Below are positions 16,591 to 25,072 of a stretch of 40,610 bases of DNA, one piece after another. Numbering within the stretch: the stretch's first letter is position 1; every line of letters starts with the position of its first letter. Under the pieces are notes generated by a model. It had not been told where the DNA came from, did not search any database, and was given only the letters and a program-made list of their open reading frames with translations. Source of the stretch: Bacillota bacterium (lineage in GTDB: Bacteria > Bacillota > Negativicutes > Sporomusales > CTSoil-080). The position numbers were made by a program, and so were the translations under genes. The DNA is taken from the NCBI GenBank assembly GCA_017889625.1, contig JAGGAD010000018.1, positions 1-40,610 on the forward strand, given 5' to 3'.

Positions 16591-17955
16591 GTGAGTAAAA
16601 GTTTTAGTATCTCTGGCGTAGTAGATGCTCTAGGGGTTAATAAGTTTACATTGTCGGTATTTTTCTTTCTCGGCATGGCAATGGTTTTTGATGGCTATGA
16701 TTACATGGTTGTGTCCTATACTATGCCGCAAATTTCTGCCGAATGGGCTTTAAACAAAATACAAACCGGCAGCCTGTCATCTTGGAGTCTCTTTGGATTA
16801 ATTATCGGCGGCGCACTAGCTGGCATTATTTCTGACAAAATTGGCCGAAGGAAGACTTTGATATACTCTATTGCCGCCTATTCAGCATTAACTATTCCGA
16901 TCTACTTTGTTAACAGTTTCGAAGCCTTTGCCTTTTTCCGGGTGTTAACCGGGGTGGGGTTAGGTGCTTGTATCCCCGTTGTAACCACGATCTTTTCCGA
17001 ATCTACTCCTACCAGCCTCCGTGCCCTGTTTATAACGTTCGGTATGGCCTGGATGATCGTAGGCTGGGTATTAGGGGGAATTATCCCAACTTTGGTTGTT
17101 CCGATCTGGGGTTGGAGAATGTGTTACTTAATCGGCGGCGTACCGTTATTGTATTCCATCTTTTTGTATTTCAAAATGCATGAATCAGCTTATTGGTTAG
17201 CCAACAAAGGCCGGCTGGCCGCTGCGGTGAAAATTCTTGAACACATTGAAAGCGTTGCCACTGGCAAAGTTACCCCCCGAGACTTTAAGGACCTGGTTAT
17301 TCCGCCCGCCCCTAAAATCGTCGGCCCCAAAGCTCTGTTTTCGCAAGATTACAGAATGATAACCGCCGGTATCTGGATAACTTATTTCTGCGGCTGTTTC
17401 ACTGTTTACGGCATGAATGCCTGGCTACCGTCGCTAATGTTGGAAAAAGGATTTAAGCTTAGTTCCGCCTATACCTTGGCAATTGCCAATAATGCGGCTG
17501 CCGTATTGGCTGACGCCGTAGCCGGTGTTGGTTCTGAGCTAATAGGCCGCAGACCTAATCTTATTTTTAGTTATATTATTGCAGCCATCTCAGTTATCAT
17601 CATGGCTTTTGTCGGCGGTGGGTTTGCCGCTATTCTCGCCGCCAATATTTTTATGGGGTTTGCTATCAACTATTCTATTACCGCGGTACAACCGCTTATG
17701 GCTGAAGGGTATCCGACTGAGTTTAGAAATACCGGGGTATCCTGGTGCCATGCCTTTGGTCGACTGGGAGGAGCCAGTGCTCCAATTATCGCTGGGATAA
17801 TTATGGGGATGAATCTTGGACCGCAAATGTCATTTTTGTTTTATGCCATTCCAGGGATCATCGGAGCCTTAGCGGCCATATTTTTTGTGAAAAGAGAAAC
17901 AAGAGGGAAATCTCTCGACCAACTGGCCAATGAACGAAGTAATGTTGTTAGTTAA
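16591..17955 (+). CDS. MFS transporter, aromatic acid:H+ symporter type
   Basis: A 454-residue, 12-segment transporter. DGYDYMVVSYTMP in segment 1 is the AAHS-family signature (carriers of benzoate, 4-hydroxybenzoate and relatives), and the loop 2-3 motif GIISDKIGRRKT is intact. GTG 16591 follows AGGAGG by 8 bases; the ATG 8 bases earlier hits a stop after four codons, which settles the choice. It is transcribed alone, between the tandem TTCTAGAA sites upstream and a strong terminator downstream. Its neighbours (cyclase-family hydrolase, TetR and MarR regulators) suggest import of an aromatic or cyclic acid that the hydrolase acts on. The substrate is inferred only. Confidence 0.88.
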   Translation: MSKSFSISGVVDALGVNKFTLSVFFFLGMAMVFDGYDYMVVSYTMPQISAEWALNKIQTGSLSSWSLFGLIIGGALAGIISDKIGRRKTLIYSIAAYSALTIPIYFVNSFEAFAFFRVLTGVGLGACIPVVTTIFSESTPTSLRALFITFGMAWMIVGWVLGGIIPTLVVPIWGWRMCYLIGGVPLLYSIFLYFKMHESAYWLANKGRLAAAVKILEHIESVATGKVTPRDFKDLVIPPAPKIVGPKALFSQDYRMITAGIWITYFCGCFTVYGMNAWLPSLMLEKGFKLSSAYTLAIANNAAAVLADAVAGVGSELIGRRPNLIFSYIIAAISVIIMAFVGGGFAAILAANIFMGFAINYSITAVQPLMAEGYPTEFRNTGVSWCHAFGRLGGASAPIIAGIIMGMNLGPQMSFLFYAIPGIIGALAAIFFVKRETRGKSLDQLANERSNVVS

Positions 17956-17966
17956 TTATATTTAAT

Positions 17967-18010
17967 CAACAAAGAGCAGGTCGCATTTTTGCATGACCTG
18001 CTCTTTGTTG
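17967..18010. terminator. bidirectional terminator between MFS and marR
   Basis: A perfect 16-bp stem (17967-17982 with 17995-18010) and a 12-base loop, followed by TGG and a T-rich tail. It serves both convergent genes. Confidence 0.92.
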
Positions 18011-18075
18011 TGGTTATTTTTTTCGGCAATAACTTCATTTTAAGGTGCTATTGTCACATTGTTTCTGTTCAAAAT

Positions 18076-18519
18076 TTATTCCCGCGCGAGATTAAACTCT
18101 CGGAAATATTCTTTCATACGCAACAGGTTTTCATTTAACTGTTCCGCACCGTCTTCGTCTAGTGAATCCAAAAACTCTTTATAAAACTGGTCAATTTGTT
18201 CATGAAAAATCATTGCTTTTTCCCACCCGGATTTAGTCAAATAGAGATTTTGCATCCAGTTGCCATTTTCATCGGTTTGTTTATAAATTAAGCCGTTTTT
18301 TTCCATATTACGCACTGAAACTGACAGACTTGGCATTCCAATACCACATAGTTGTGACAGTTCCGATAATGTACAACCTTCATTGTCCTTTAGTATTGTC
18401 AATACCCGCGGCTGGCCGCTGTATAATCCGGCATTGTTGCTCAAATACCGCTGTATTTTTGAAAACTCAAACACCACGGAAAATAGTAATCCACCAAACT
18501 CATATCGATCTACTGGCAT
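18076..18519 (-). CDS. MarR-family regulator
   Basis: A 147-residue winged-helix protein. The helices CTLSELSQLCGIGMPSLSVS then VRNMEKNGLIYKQ form the DNA-recognition region, and the wing reads ENGNWMQNLYLTKSG. Flanking helices form the dimer interface. Start ATG 18519 has GGAGGGAG 6 bases upstream. It is divergent from the cyclase gene; the shared 216-base gap contains a consensus promoter and a 22-bp perfect palindrome, the size expected for a MarR dimer. It is therefore probably the ligand-responsive repressor of the cyclase/radical-SAM unit. Confidence 0.9.
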   Translation of the reverse strand: MPVDRYEFGGLLFSVVFEFSKIQRYLSNNAGLYSGQPRVLTILKDNEGCTLSELSQLCGIGMPSLSVSVRNMEKNGLIYKQTDENGNWMQNLYLTKSGWEKAMIFHEQIDQFYKEFLDSLDEDGAEQLNENLLRMKEYFREFNLARE

Positions 18520-18628
18520 GTTTCTCCCTCCAGCAACTATTCTTGTTCAAAGGTGCCACCATACAAAGAAATTTTCTCCCGCCATATTATTATAAATTCA
18601 TAATATATCATAAGTATATGTGTTTGTA

Positions 18629-18640
18629 TACATTTCGGTA
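18629..18640. promoter_or_regulatory. second, partial copy of the MarR operator half-site
   Basis: TACATTTCGGTA repeats the half-site TACATTTCGTA of the palindrome at 18685-18706 with one extra G. It overlaps a TGTATACA palindrome and lies just upstream of the -35 box. Confidence 0.45.
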
Positions 18641-18645
18641 GTTAA

Positions 18646-18674
18646 TTGACAAAATTTTTGAATAATGTTACAAT
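18646..18674 (+). promoter_or_regulatory. consensus promoter of the cyclase gene
   Basis: TTGACA (18646-18651), exactly 17 bases, TACAAT (18669-18674). Transcription should begin near 18681, immediately before the palindrome. Confidence 0.75.
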
Positions 18675-18684
18675 TCTTATAAAT

Positions 18685-18706
18685 TACATTTCGTATACGA
18701 AATGTA
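18685..18706. promoter_or_regulatory. 22-bp perfect palindrome, candidate MarR operator
   Basis: TACATTTCGTA followed by its exact inverse TACGAAATGTA. Its position at about +4 to +25 of the cyclase transcript is where a repressor would block initiation. The divergent marR gene is the obvious source of the binding protein. Confidence 0.7.
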
Positions 18707-18735
18707 GCGCAATAACTTTTAAGGAGGCCCTACTT

Positions 18736-19659
18736 ATGCATGAATATCCTATCGCGATTACCAAAATGCCATACGATGTGAAGACATACGATACTCCTTT
18801 ACTAGATTATTCTACTCCCAAGAAAAACCTTCCCGGCAAGTGGTCCATTACTAGTGACATGGTGACGGTTGACCTGTCCCACCCCTGGGGCAACGACCAA
18901 CCAACTTGGCCCGCTGGCGCTCAGCCGTGGACTACCCCGGTCCAGTATATGTCGAAGTTTAATCGCCGCACCCAGCTGATGCACGATTTTCCTCAGCATG
19001 TTTCGACGCACTACGACGCTCCGGCTCATGTTTGCCAGGAGAGTCCCTTTACCGATGAAGTTGCTCTGGAAAAATTTATTGCGCCAGCAGTTATCTGGAA
19101 TGTTGCGTGTAAACCAATGCAAACTATAACTGTTGAGATGTTGGAAAAATGCGAACCAAAGCTGCAACCTGGCGATTATGCTATAATAATAACAGGATGG
19201 CATCGCCTGTATAGTGATTCTGACCGCTATTTCCTGTGGAGCCCCGGTTTGTCGGAGGCGGCAGGCGAATGGTTGGTTGAGCAGGGTGCCTCAGGGTTTG
19301 GTATTGACTGCCAAGCTCTCGACCATCCTTGTGCCTCCTATATGGCTCAGCACGGCCCTGGCCCGCTCGTTCCCCGGGTCATTGATTTGTATGAAAATAC
19401 GTTTTTCCCTGGCCGCAAGGCTAAGGAAGACCATCCCAAGTGGGAGCCGGTTCACGAGGTGTTCTTGAAAAGGAATATCCCCGCCTGGGAAAATGTCGGC
19501 GGCGATGTGGACAAGGTTCTTGGAAAACGCTGTGTAGTATGCGCTTTCCCCACCCGTTGGCACAAAGGCGATGGTGCGATTGTCCGGATGGTGGCATTCA
19601 TTGATAAGAATGAACTCAACGATGTCCCAACCAGGACTTACAAGTACGGCACGTATTAA
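18736..19659 (+). CDS. cyclase-family metal-dependent hydrolase (kynurenine formamidase/isatin hydrolase type)
   Basis: A 307-residue protein of the putative-cyclase family (PF04199). The metal-binding motif HVSTHYDAPAH (88-98) matches the family pattern HxGTHxDxPxH with Ser in place of Gly, and VDLSHPWGNDQPTWP near 45-59 is the family's opening strand. Members hydrolyse amide bonds of small cyclic or N-formyl aromatic compounds using Mn or Zn; the substrate is unknown. ATG 18736 has AAGGAGG 8 bases upstream; the open frame extends 30 codons up through the promoter and operator and should not be used. At about 307 residues it is longer than typical 210-260-residue members, with an extended N-terminus. 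Confidence 0.85.
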   Translation: MHEYPIAITKMPYDVKTYDTPLLDYSTPKKNLPGKWSITSDMVTVDLSHPWGNDQPTWPAGAQPWTTPVQYMSKFNRRTQLMHDFPQHVSTHYDAPAHVCQESPFTDEVALEKFIAPAVIWNVACKPMQTITVEMLEKCEPKLQPGDYAIIITGWHRLYSDSDRYFLWSPGLSEAAGEWLVEQGASGFGIDCQALDHPCASYMAQHGPGPLVPRVIDLYENTFFPGRKAKEDHPKWEPVHEVFLKRNIPAWENVGGDVDKVLGKRCVVCAFPTRWHKGDGAIVRMVAFIDKNELNDVPTRTYKYGTY

Positions 19660-19661
19660 TT

Positions 19662-19724
19662 TCAACAATCGCAATGGGCTGTGCTGAAACAAAAGTTTCA
19701 GCACAGCCCATTGTTGATTGTTGA
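19662..19724. terminator. very strong hairpin between cyclase and radical SAM genes
   Basis: A perfect 18-bp stem (19673-19690 with 19695-19712, loop AAAA) sits inside an outer 9-bp pair TCAACAATC/GATTGTTGA. No clean T run follows, so it may be a partial terminator or an mRNA-stabilising element that sets the ratio of the two products. Confidence 0.6.
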
Positions 19725-19764
19725 AAAACAAATTTTACATAGCTTTAAGATAAAGGTGGATAAA

Positions 19765-21126
19765 ATGAAAAAAAGCCATCAGGCTGAAGTTCAAAAGTTG
19801 ATACTAAATTCGGCAGCGGAAGGAAACATTCTGCCGATTACTTCCCGTTGCGATTCCCACTGTATTTTTTGTAGTCACAAAAATAATCCGCCAGAAATTG
19901 ATGTTATTTCCATCGGGGTCCGTACGCTGGAGGAAATCACGCAGACGATGAACTACCTCGTCCCTAACCAGGCCATTATTATTGGGGAATCAGCCTCTAG
20001 CATTATTGAGGGCGAACCGTTTACTCATCCGAATTTTCGCGAAATTCTAACAATACTTCACCAGCGATTTCCGCTGACTCCGATTGGGATTACGACCAAC
20101 GGTCACCACTTATCGTCTGATATAGTAGATTTTATCGGCAATTTGGGAAACATCTCGCTGAACATTTCCCTCAACAGCGCTTCTCTCTACGGACGGAAGC
20201 TGTTAATGGGGAACACTGCAGAACAGGCGAGAAAAACTATTGCGGGCATAAAATTCCTCGCCTCCCAAGGTATTGCTTATAACAGTAGTATGGTTGCTAT
20301 GCCCCATGTCACCGGTTGGAATGACATGAAAAATACGATTCAATTTTTATCTGAAAATAAGGCTTCGGTTATCCGGGTTTTTATGCCGGCTTTTTCTAAC
20401 AAGGCCTTGCACAACATTTCTCCGGAAAACGCCACCAGTTATGAGCAGCTACGAGAGTTTATCCTAAGTTTATCTACAGAACTCGCCTGTCCGGTGCTGT
20501 TGGAGCCTTCGTATGTCACTGACCTGACCCCGGTGATCAGCGGTGTGGCCAAGGATTCCCCTGCTTGGTTAGCTGGACTGCGGCGTGGTGATGTGGTATG
20601 TTCTATTAATCAGAAAAAGCCCCGTTGCCGGGTGGAAGCTTGGAATATGCTGGTTCCGCAAGGACCGCTTCAAGTAGTCGCCTTGAAAAACGGACAGGAA
20701 CAGGCAGTTTCATGGCAAAACGACTTTGACGGCGGCTCAGGTATCGCTATGGAGTATGACTTTGATATGCGGCGGGCGGAACATATCCAGCAACTTGTTC
20801 TGCGTCGCCCCGGAAAAAGTCTGTTGCTTACGTCAGAGTTTGGTCACGTGGTTGTCCAGACGGTGTTAGCATCGCTTGGCCTTGTCAGCCAAGCCGAAGC
20901 CGTACTGGTTAAGAACCTCACGTTTGGCGGAACAATCAAAGCCTCGGGGTTGCTGACTGTGGATGATTATTATGCGGCATTTAAAACTTGGCAAGTGCTG
21001 CATCAAGAAAAGCCCGAGCAAATTTTTGTTCCTATGGAAAGTTTTAATTCTTTGGGCTTTGATTTGAAACATAAACATTTTAAGCAGTTAACGAATTTGA
21101 CTGGCGTACCGGTATTGCCGACATGA
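19765..21126 (+). CDS. radical SAM protein with PDZ and DUF512-like C-terminal domains
   Basis: A 453-residue protein. Cys29, Cys33 and Cys36 (CDSHCIFC) form the CxxxCxxC cluster site of radical SAM enzymes; the barrel runs to about 240 with the substrate/SAM strand GITTNGHHLS. Residues about 250-330 look like a PDZ domain (SGVAKDSPAWLAGLRRGDVV). The end (VKNLTFGGTIKASGLLTVDD, then IFVPMESFNSLGF) matches the DUF512 tail of PDZ-radical SAM-DUF512 proteins, but here PDZ follows the barrel instead of preceding it. ATG 19765 has AAAGGTGG 6 bases upstream; earlier codons run through the hairpin. It lies 105 bases behind the cyclase gene and is probably partly co-transcribed. Its reaction is unknown. 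Confidence 0.82.
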   Translation: MKKSHQAEVQKLILNSAAEGNILPITSRCDSHCIFCSHKNNPPEIDVISIGVRTLEEITQTMNYLVPNQAIIIGESASSIIEGEPFTHPNFREILTILHQRFPLTPIGITTNGHHLSSDIVDFIGNLGNISLNISLNSASLYGRKLLMGNTAEQARKTIAGIKFLASQGIAYNSSMVAMPHVTGWNDMKNTIQFLSENKASVIRVFMPAFSNKALHNISPENATSYEQLREFILSLSTELACPVLLEPSYVTDLTPVISGVAKDSPAWLAGLRRGDVVCSINQKKPRCRVEAWNMLVPQGPLQVVALKNGQEQAVSWQNDFDGGSGIAMEYDFDMRRAEHIQQLVLRRPGKSLLLTSEFGHVVVQTVLASLGLVSQAEAVLVKNLTFGGTIKASGLLTVDDYYAAFKTWQVLHQEKPEQIFVPMESFNSLGFDLKHKHFKQLTNLTGVPVLPT

Positions 21127-21188
21127 TTTGGTTGTAGGTCCGACCTATGGACGTGTATAACAATCTGAATTAGAAAATGCATTTTTAA

Positions 21189-21216
21189 AACCCGGTGCAA
21201 AATCCTGCACCGGGTT
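21189..21216. terminator. terminator between radical SAM and SnoaL-like genes
   Basis: An 11-bp perfect stem AACCCGGTGCA/TGCACCGGGTT with loop AAATCC, with A- and T-rich flanks, between convergent genes. Confidence 0.85.
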
Positions 21217-21237
21217 CAGTTTGCAAAAAAGTATTTA

Positions 21238-22074
21238 CTAATAACTAAATGTTTCGCTAAAGGTATAATACGGTTCTGGCGGTCTGGGAACATTCTGCGG
21301 AACTTTGGTTGGAGAATATTCCTTATAATTGTCATTATACACATCCAGCTTCGGCTGTATCGCTGCTATTTGCGGAGGAGGACCGGCAAAGGTGGCTTCA
21401 TTACCAACAGTCGTAGCCCCTGGCCCGCCTTCAGCTTTTTTAGGCCAATCCCCGCCGAAGTCTGTACATATAAGCAAATGCCAAATTTTCCACTGTCCAT
21501 CCTCTTTTACAAAGTCTGCGGCATATCTCTCCCACATCCAGACCTGTTGAGGCTTCCCAGTAACGGGATCAACGCTAGCCATAGCTCCAGGAGAATACCA
21601 CATACCCTTCGCAGTTTTTCCATCCCCTGCTACTTCAATACAGCCAGTTGTAAGATTATGCAACATAAGCTGACCAACGCCAAGATTCTCTGGTACATTG
21701 GCAATATCCGAGCGAACTTTACTAAGCAATTCAAGTTCAATTTTGTTTGAGGTCTCATGAAATTCACCATATTGATACATAATCGATTTCATGCCAATCA
21801 TCGAGCCTGGGTTCATCGAAAATTTTGCTGTCTCAGTATATGGTGATTTCGTAACCCAAATATCAAGAAGCTCTTCTTTATTCTTACCCAGAGTATGATA
21901 ATACTCATGTCTGCTCATCAAATTCTGTACCTCTTGAAAATCTAACGCCCTTTGAGCCATTTGCTCTGCAGTCAATTTTCTAGAAGCTTGTTGTTGGGCA
22001 AAGCACAACGAAGTACTTAATGCCATTAAGCAACATACGACCATACCTAGTAACCACTTGTTTTTGACTTGCAT
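21238..22074 (-). CDS. secreted SnoaL-like (NTF2-fold) protein
   Basis: 278 residues from ATG 22074, which follows AGGAGGGG by 5 bases. An N-terminal signal peptide (lysines, then LLGMVVCCLMALSTSLCFA) predicts export to the periplasm. Residues about 40-200 match a SnoaL-type domain: the helix MAQRALDFQEVQNLMSRHEY, later WYSPGAMASVDP and the closing strand DGQWKIWHLLICTDFGG. SnoaL-like proteins are small cone-shaped barrels used as enzymes or binders of hydrophobic molecules. The C-terminal 70 residues are proline-rich and probably extended. It lies 131 bases behind the SLH porin pair in the same direction. Function unknown. Confidence 0.78.
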   Translation of the reverse strand: MQVKNKWLLGMVVCCLMALSTSLCFAQQQASRKLTAEQMAQRALDFQEVQNLMSRHEYYHTLGKNKEELLDIWVTKSPYTETAKFSMNPGSMIGMKSIMYQYGEFHETSNKIELELLSKVRSDIANVPENLGVGQLMLHNLTTGCIEVAGDGKTAKGMWYSPGAMASVDPVTGKPQQVWMWERYAADFVKEDGQWKIWHLLICTDFGGDWPKKAEGGPGATTVGNEATFAGPPPQIAAIQPKLDVYNDNYKEYSPTKVPQNVPRPPEPYYTFSETFSY

Positions 22075-22205
22075 AATTTCCCCTCCTAATTTCACGTGAC
22101 AACTCGTATTCTAAGTTAACCACCCCACTAGCTGTAATACACCTCCCATCCCAAAACCCTATTAAACCTATATAATTAATTACAACATGGTAAATCTAAT
22201 AAAAC

Positions 22206-23423
22206 TTAGAAGTATACCGCAATTTGTCCACGATATACTTTAACATTATCCCGACCAGTATCAGCATCTTTACCTGCCATATACCACGCTGTAAACTTAG
22301 AATTTAGGGTTGGAACATAATCAAACCCAAACCGTACACCTTTAAAATTTATATCGAGAATACGATCCTCAGTATCTTTATCGGTATAATACACCGCATT
22401 GGTCGGCGTTTTACGATAATTTACAAACAAATCCCCTGAGCCAACTACCGTACTATCAGCAACTTTATATTGCAATTGAACATAATACGCTTTGTTGGCA
22501 ATATCATTATTTGACTTGGCGGCAACAGCTGTAAATTTTAAGTCATCCATTATTTCTGTATCAAACCCCACGGTACAGTATTTATTCTTCGCACCGCTAA
22601 CGTCTATCTGCTGAAAATTGGCCCTGACATTTGTATCCTTGCCAATAGCCCATGCGACATCCATACCGGTATATCCATTATCTGCATCCGTATTGCTAAC
22701 ACTGATTGTCGTTTTTACAACATTTCCGAACGACGCTTCAGCCCCCATGACCCTACCAGCAAACACTAAACCATACGCCGGTTCATAGTTATATTTTCCA
22801 AACTTTATACTAGCACCAGCTAACGGTCCCGCTATGTATAGTTGTTCTGTTTGCGAATCGATTCCCTCATTATCGGCTATAGCATTATCGCCTGCCGAAT
22901 CACCAGCATTAGCATTATTGATCTGCCTTTGAAATTCATTTTCAACATTAACCGTCCAATCAGTATTCACTCGATAAGCATAGTTAATATCTAAATTTAC
23001 ATGGCGGTCATTATAAGTACTTCCGTTGCGTTGTGTATCATACCTTACCCGAGTCGCACCCGATAGTTGCAACGCATTTATTTTATCTTCCATCGCTTTT
23101 ACTCGAATGCCAAGTCCGGCAAGTTCATCTTTATACTCATCAGCCAATTTATCAATAAGTTTTCTTTGCTCTGCTGAGGCCTTGTCCTCTTTCACTATAA
23201 CCTTAGCTACTATAACCGCAAATTCGTAACGAGTAAGTGTTTTGTCACCATTAAATCTGCCAAGCCCATCCCCTTCGAGAATACCATCAGCCACTAACTT
23301 TTTCACTGCACTATAAGACCAATGATTTATCGGTACATCAGAAAAAGGAGTCGCCGCAAACGCCATGCTATTAATACCAAAGATCAATACCAACGCCAAA
23401 ATTATCCACAAACTTATTCTCAT
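22206..23423 (-). CDS. SLH-domain outer-membrane porin (OmpM type)
   Basis: 405 residues. A signal peptide (1-23, ending MAFAA) is followed by one SLH domain (about 24-75: PFSDVPINHWSYSAVKKLV, then LTRYEFAVIVAKVI), a short coiled coil (80-115) and a roughly 280-residue beta-rich barrel ending in QIAVYF. The terminal phenylalanine is the signal for outer-membrane assembly. In Negativicutes such proteins both form pores and tether the outer membrane to the cell wall through the SLH domain. Start ATG 23423 has GAGGGGGAG upstream. It lies 18 bases after the first porin gene; the two share 30-40 residues of similar N-terminus and arose by duplication. Confidence 0.9.
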   Translation of the reverse strand: MRISLWIILALVLIFGINSMAFAATPFSDVPINHWSYSAVKKLVADGILEGDGLGRFNGDKTLTRYEFAVIVAKVIVKEDKASAEQRKLIDKLADEYKDELAGLGIRVKAMEDKINALQLSGATRVRYDTQRNGSTYNDRHVNLDINYAYRVNTDWTVNVENEFQRQINNANAGDSAGDNAIADNEGIDSQTEQLYIAGPLAGASIKFGKYNYEPAYGLVFAGRVMGAEASFGNVVKTTISVSNTDADNGYTGMDVAWAIGKDTNVRANFQQIDVSGAKNKYCTVGFDTEIMDDLKFTAVAAKSNNDIANKAYYVQLQYKVADSTVVGSGDLFVNYRKTPTNAVYYTDKDTEDRILDINFKGVRFGFDYVPTLNSKFTAWYMAGKDADTGRDNVKVYRGQIAVYF

Positions 23424-23441
23424 CTTTTCTCCCCCTCACAT

Positions 23442-24752
23442 TTAAAAGAAATACCTAATTTGACAACGAAAATAATTATCTTTCCATGAATCGTTTGCGG
23501 TAGTCGCTTTCATCTTGGCATAGATAAGCTCAATCAGGGTTTTCTTCATAGGAACAAATGAGTAGCCAAATTCAAGGCCATTGGTTCCATGGTCAGGGTC
23601 TTGAACAACAAACGTTGGATAAATTGCCGCGTTAGCTTCGATTCTTTCGTAATTAAGATAAACGCCATATGAGCCAGGGTTCATAAAGTCAGGGAACTTA
23701 TAGTTAAGTCCTACAAGGTATGATTTACTATCCGTTTCATAGCTAGATTTTCCATGAAATACTGTCAATGATATGTCTTTCGTTAATCTCCTATCAAACC
23801 CAATCGTTGAGTAATGTCTACTTGTTACACTAGCATCACGCCACACCTTGAAATAGCCTAAGTTGGCATTAGTATCCAAAGTTACAGGATAGAACAATTC
23901 TGCAGCCACAATGGATGGTTCTGTTGTTGAAGTAACACCATACAACGGATCCGTCAACCGCATATTGCAAGGATAATAAAGGTAACCCCAGGTCATGATT
24001 AATTGCGGCTTTAGTTGTCCTGAAGGAGGTCCGGGCGGTTCGCCATAAATAGCAGGATTGTTCAAACCAAGTTGTATGCCATGGATATTCGCATCATAAA
24101 GTACGCCATAAGAAGTAAACTCATGAAACTCGCCAACAGTAAGCGATGAGGTGCCAATTCTACCCGCGATGCCAAGCTGTTTCGCTTGATCACTCGTACC
24201 AATAGGATCACCATCAGATACATTGATAAAGTCTCTTAGGTATTCCTGAACTGTAAAAACAGACCAATCATTATTTACTTTGTAATTAGCATTCAATTGA
24301 AGCTTTAATCCATCTAGAAGTTTGTTGTTAACATTTGAAGTTCCCGCGCCCATGTCCCCATGTTCATATTTGGCGAAGACAATCCCAAAAACATGGGCTT
24401 TGTCAAGTTGTTTACCCAACCTTTCAACATGAACACCTAACACTGAAAGTTCCTCGGCAAATTCAGCAGCTAGTTTATTAATAAGGGCCTGATCATCGGC
24501 ATGGCCCTTGTCAACTCGAGCCATGGCATTTGCTACCAGCATTGCCATCTCATAGCGAGTAATTGTTTTGTTTCCCTGGTAAGCCTCCCCTGTAGAATTC
24601 GGCAAAACACCATCTCGCGCCAACTTGGCAATTGCCGTATACGCCCAGTGATTTGCCGGAACATCCACAAAAGCATTTGCAGCAGCAAATACCGTACTCG
24701 CAATTGTCAGGACAAACATAAGTACCAATACAACTACTGTGCACTTTTTCAT
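23442..24752 (-). CDS. SLH-domain outer-membrane porin (OmpM type), first of a tandem pair
   Basis: 436 residues: signal peptide (1-23), SLH domain (about 24-78, AFVDVPANHWAYTAIAKLAR and ITRYEMAMLVANAM), a predicted coiled stretch (80-115) and a beta-barrel of about 320 residues ending in QIRYFF, again with a C-terminal phenylalanine. A loop with PPGPPSG (near 240) is unusual for a barrel and probably faces outward. ATG 24752 has AAGGAGG 7 bases upstream. It is first in an operon with the second porin and perhaps the secreted SnoaL-like protein. The 264 bases before it are AT-rich with no gene I can support. Confidence 0.9.
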   Translation of the reverse strand: MKKCTVVVLVLMFVLTIASTVFAAANAFVDVPANHWAYTAIAKLARDGVLPNSTGEAYQGNKTITRYEMAMLVANAMARVDKGHADDQALINKLAAEFAEELSVLGVHVERLGKQLDKAHVFGIVFAKYEHGDMGAGTSNVNNKLLDGLKLQLNANYKVNNDWSVFTVQEYLRDFINVSDGDPIGTSDQAKQLGIAGRIGTSSLTVGEFHEFTSYGVLYDANIHGIQLGLNNPAIYGEPPGPPSGQLKPQLIMTWGYLYYPCNMRLTDPLYGVTSTTEPSIVAAELFYPVTLDTNANLGYFKVWRDASVTSRHYSTIGFDRRLTKDISLTVFHGKSSYETDSKSYLVGLNYKFPDFMNPGSYGVYLNYERIEANAAIYPTFVVQDPDHGTNGLEFGYSFVPMKKTLIELIYAKMKATTANDSWKDNYFRCQIRYFF

Positions 24753-25016
24753 GAACTTCCTCCTTCAAGTTTTGAAACAACGCCGTTGGAATCTTCTTAT
24801 TTCCCCAAAAACAACTACGAAATAATTACGGTTCTTTTATTGAATTTTTTCTTAAAATAGTTAATTTTTAACATTTTATATGGTTATTATAACTTTCTTA
24901 CCCTTCTTAAAAGAAATACATAAATCGGCTAAGTATTATATTGGAATATTCTTAATACTTCTCGAACCTCATTTTCTTGACCCGCTAAATATATTATAGG
25001 CCATTTACCCAAAGCA

Positions 25017-25061
25017 AAAACACCAGTCAGCCATTTACTAACTAGGCTTAACTGGTGTTTT
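25017..25061 (-). terminator. terminator of the cca gene
   Basis: AAAACACCAGT pairs with ACTGGTGTTTT, extended by AGCC/GGCT with small bulges; a T run follows on the minus strand. It lies 12 bases after the cca stop. Confidence 0.8.
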
Positions 25062-25072
25062 ATTCTGTACGA

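Noticed and set aside
19291-19731. 146-codon open frame on the minus strand
   Set aside because: It lies opposite the cyclase gene and the following hairpin, has no ribosome site and no recognisable protein pattern; the plus-strand gene explains it.
21978-21985. Further TTCTAGAA as a TetR operator
   Set aside because: It lies inside the coding sequence of the SnoaL-like gene. Another copy at 37232-37239 lies downstream of an unrelated gene. Neither is near a promoter of the locus.
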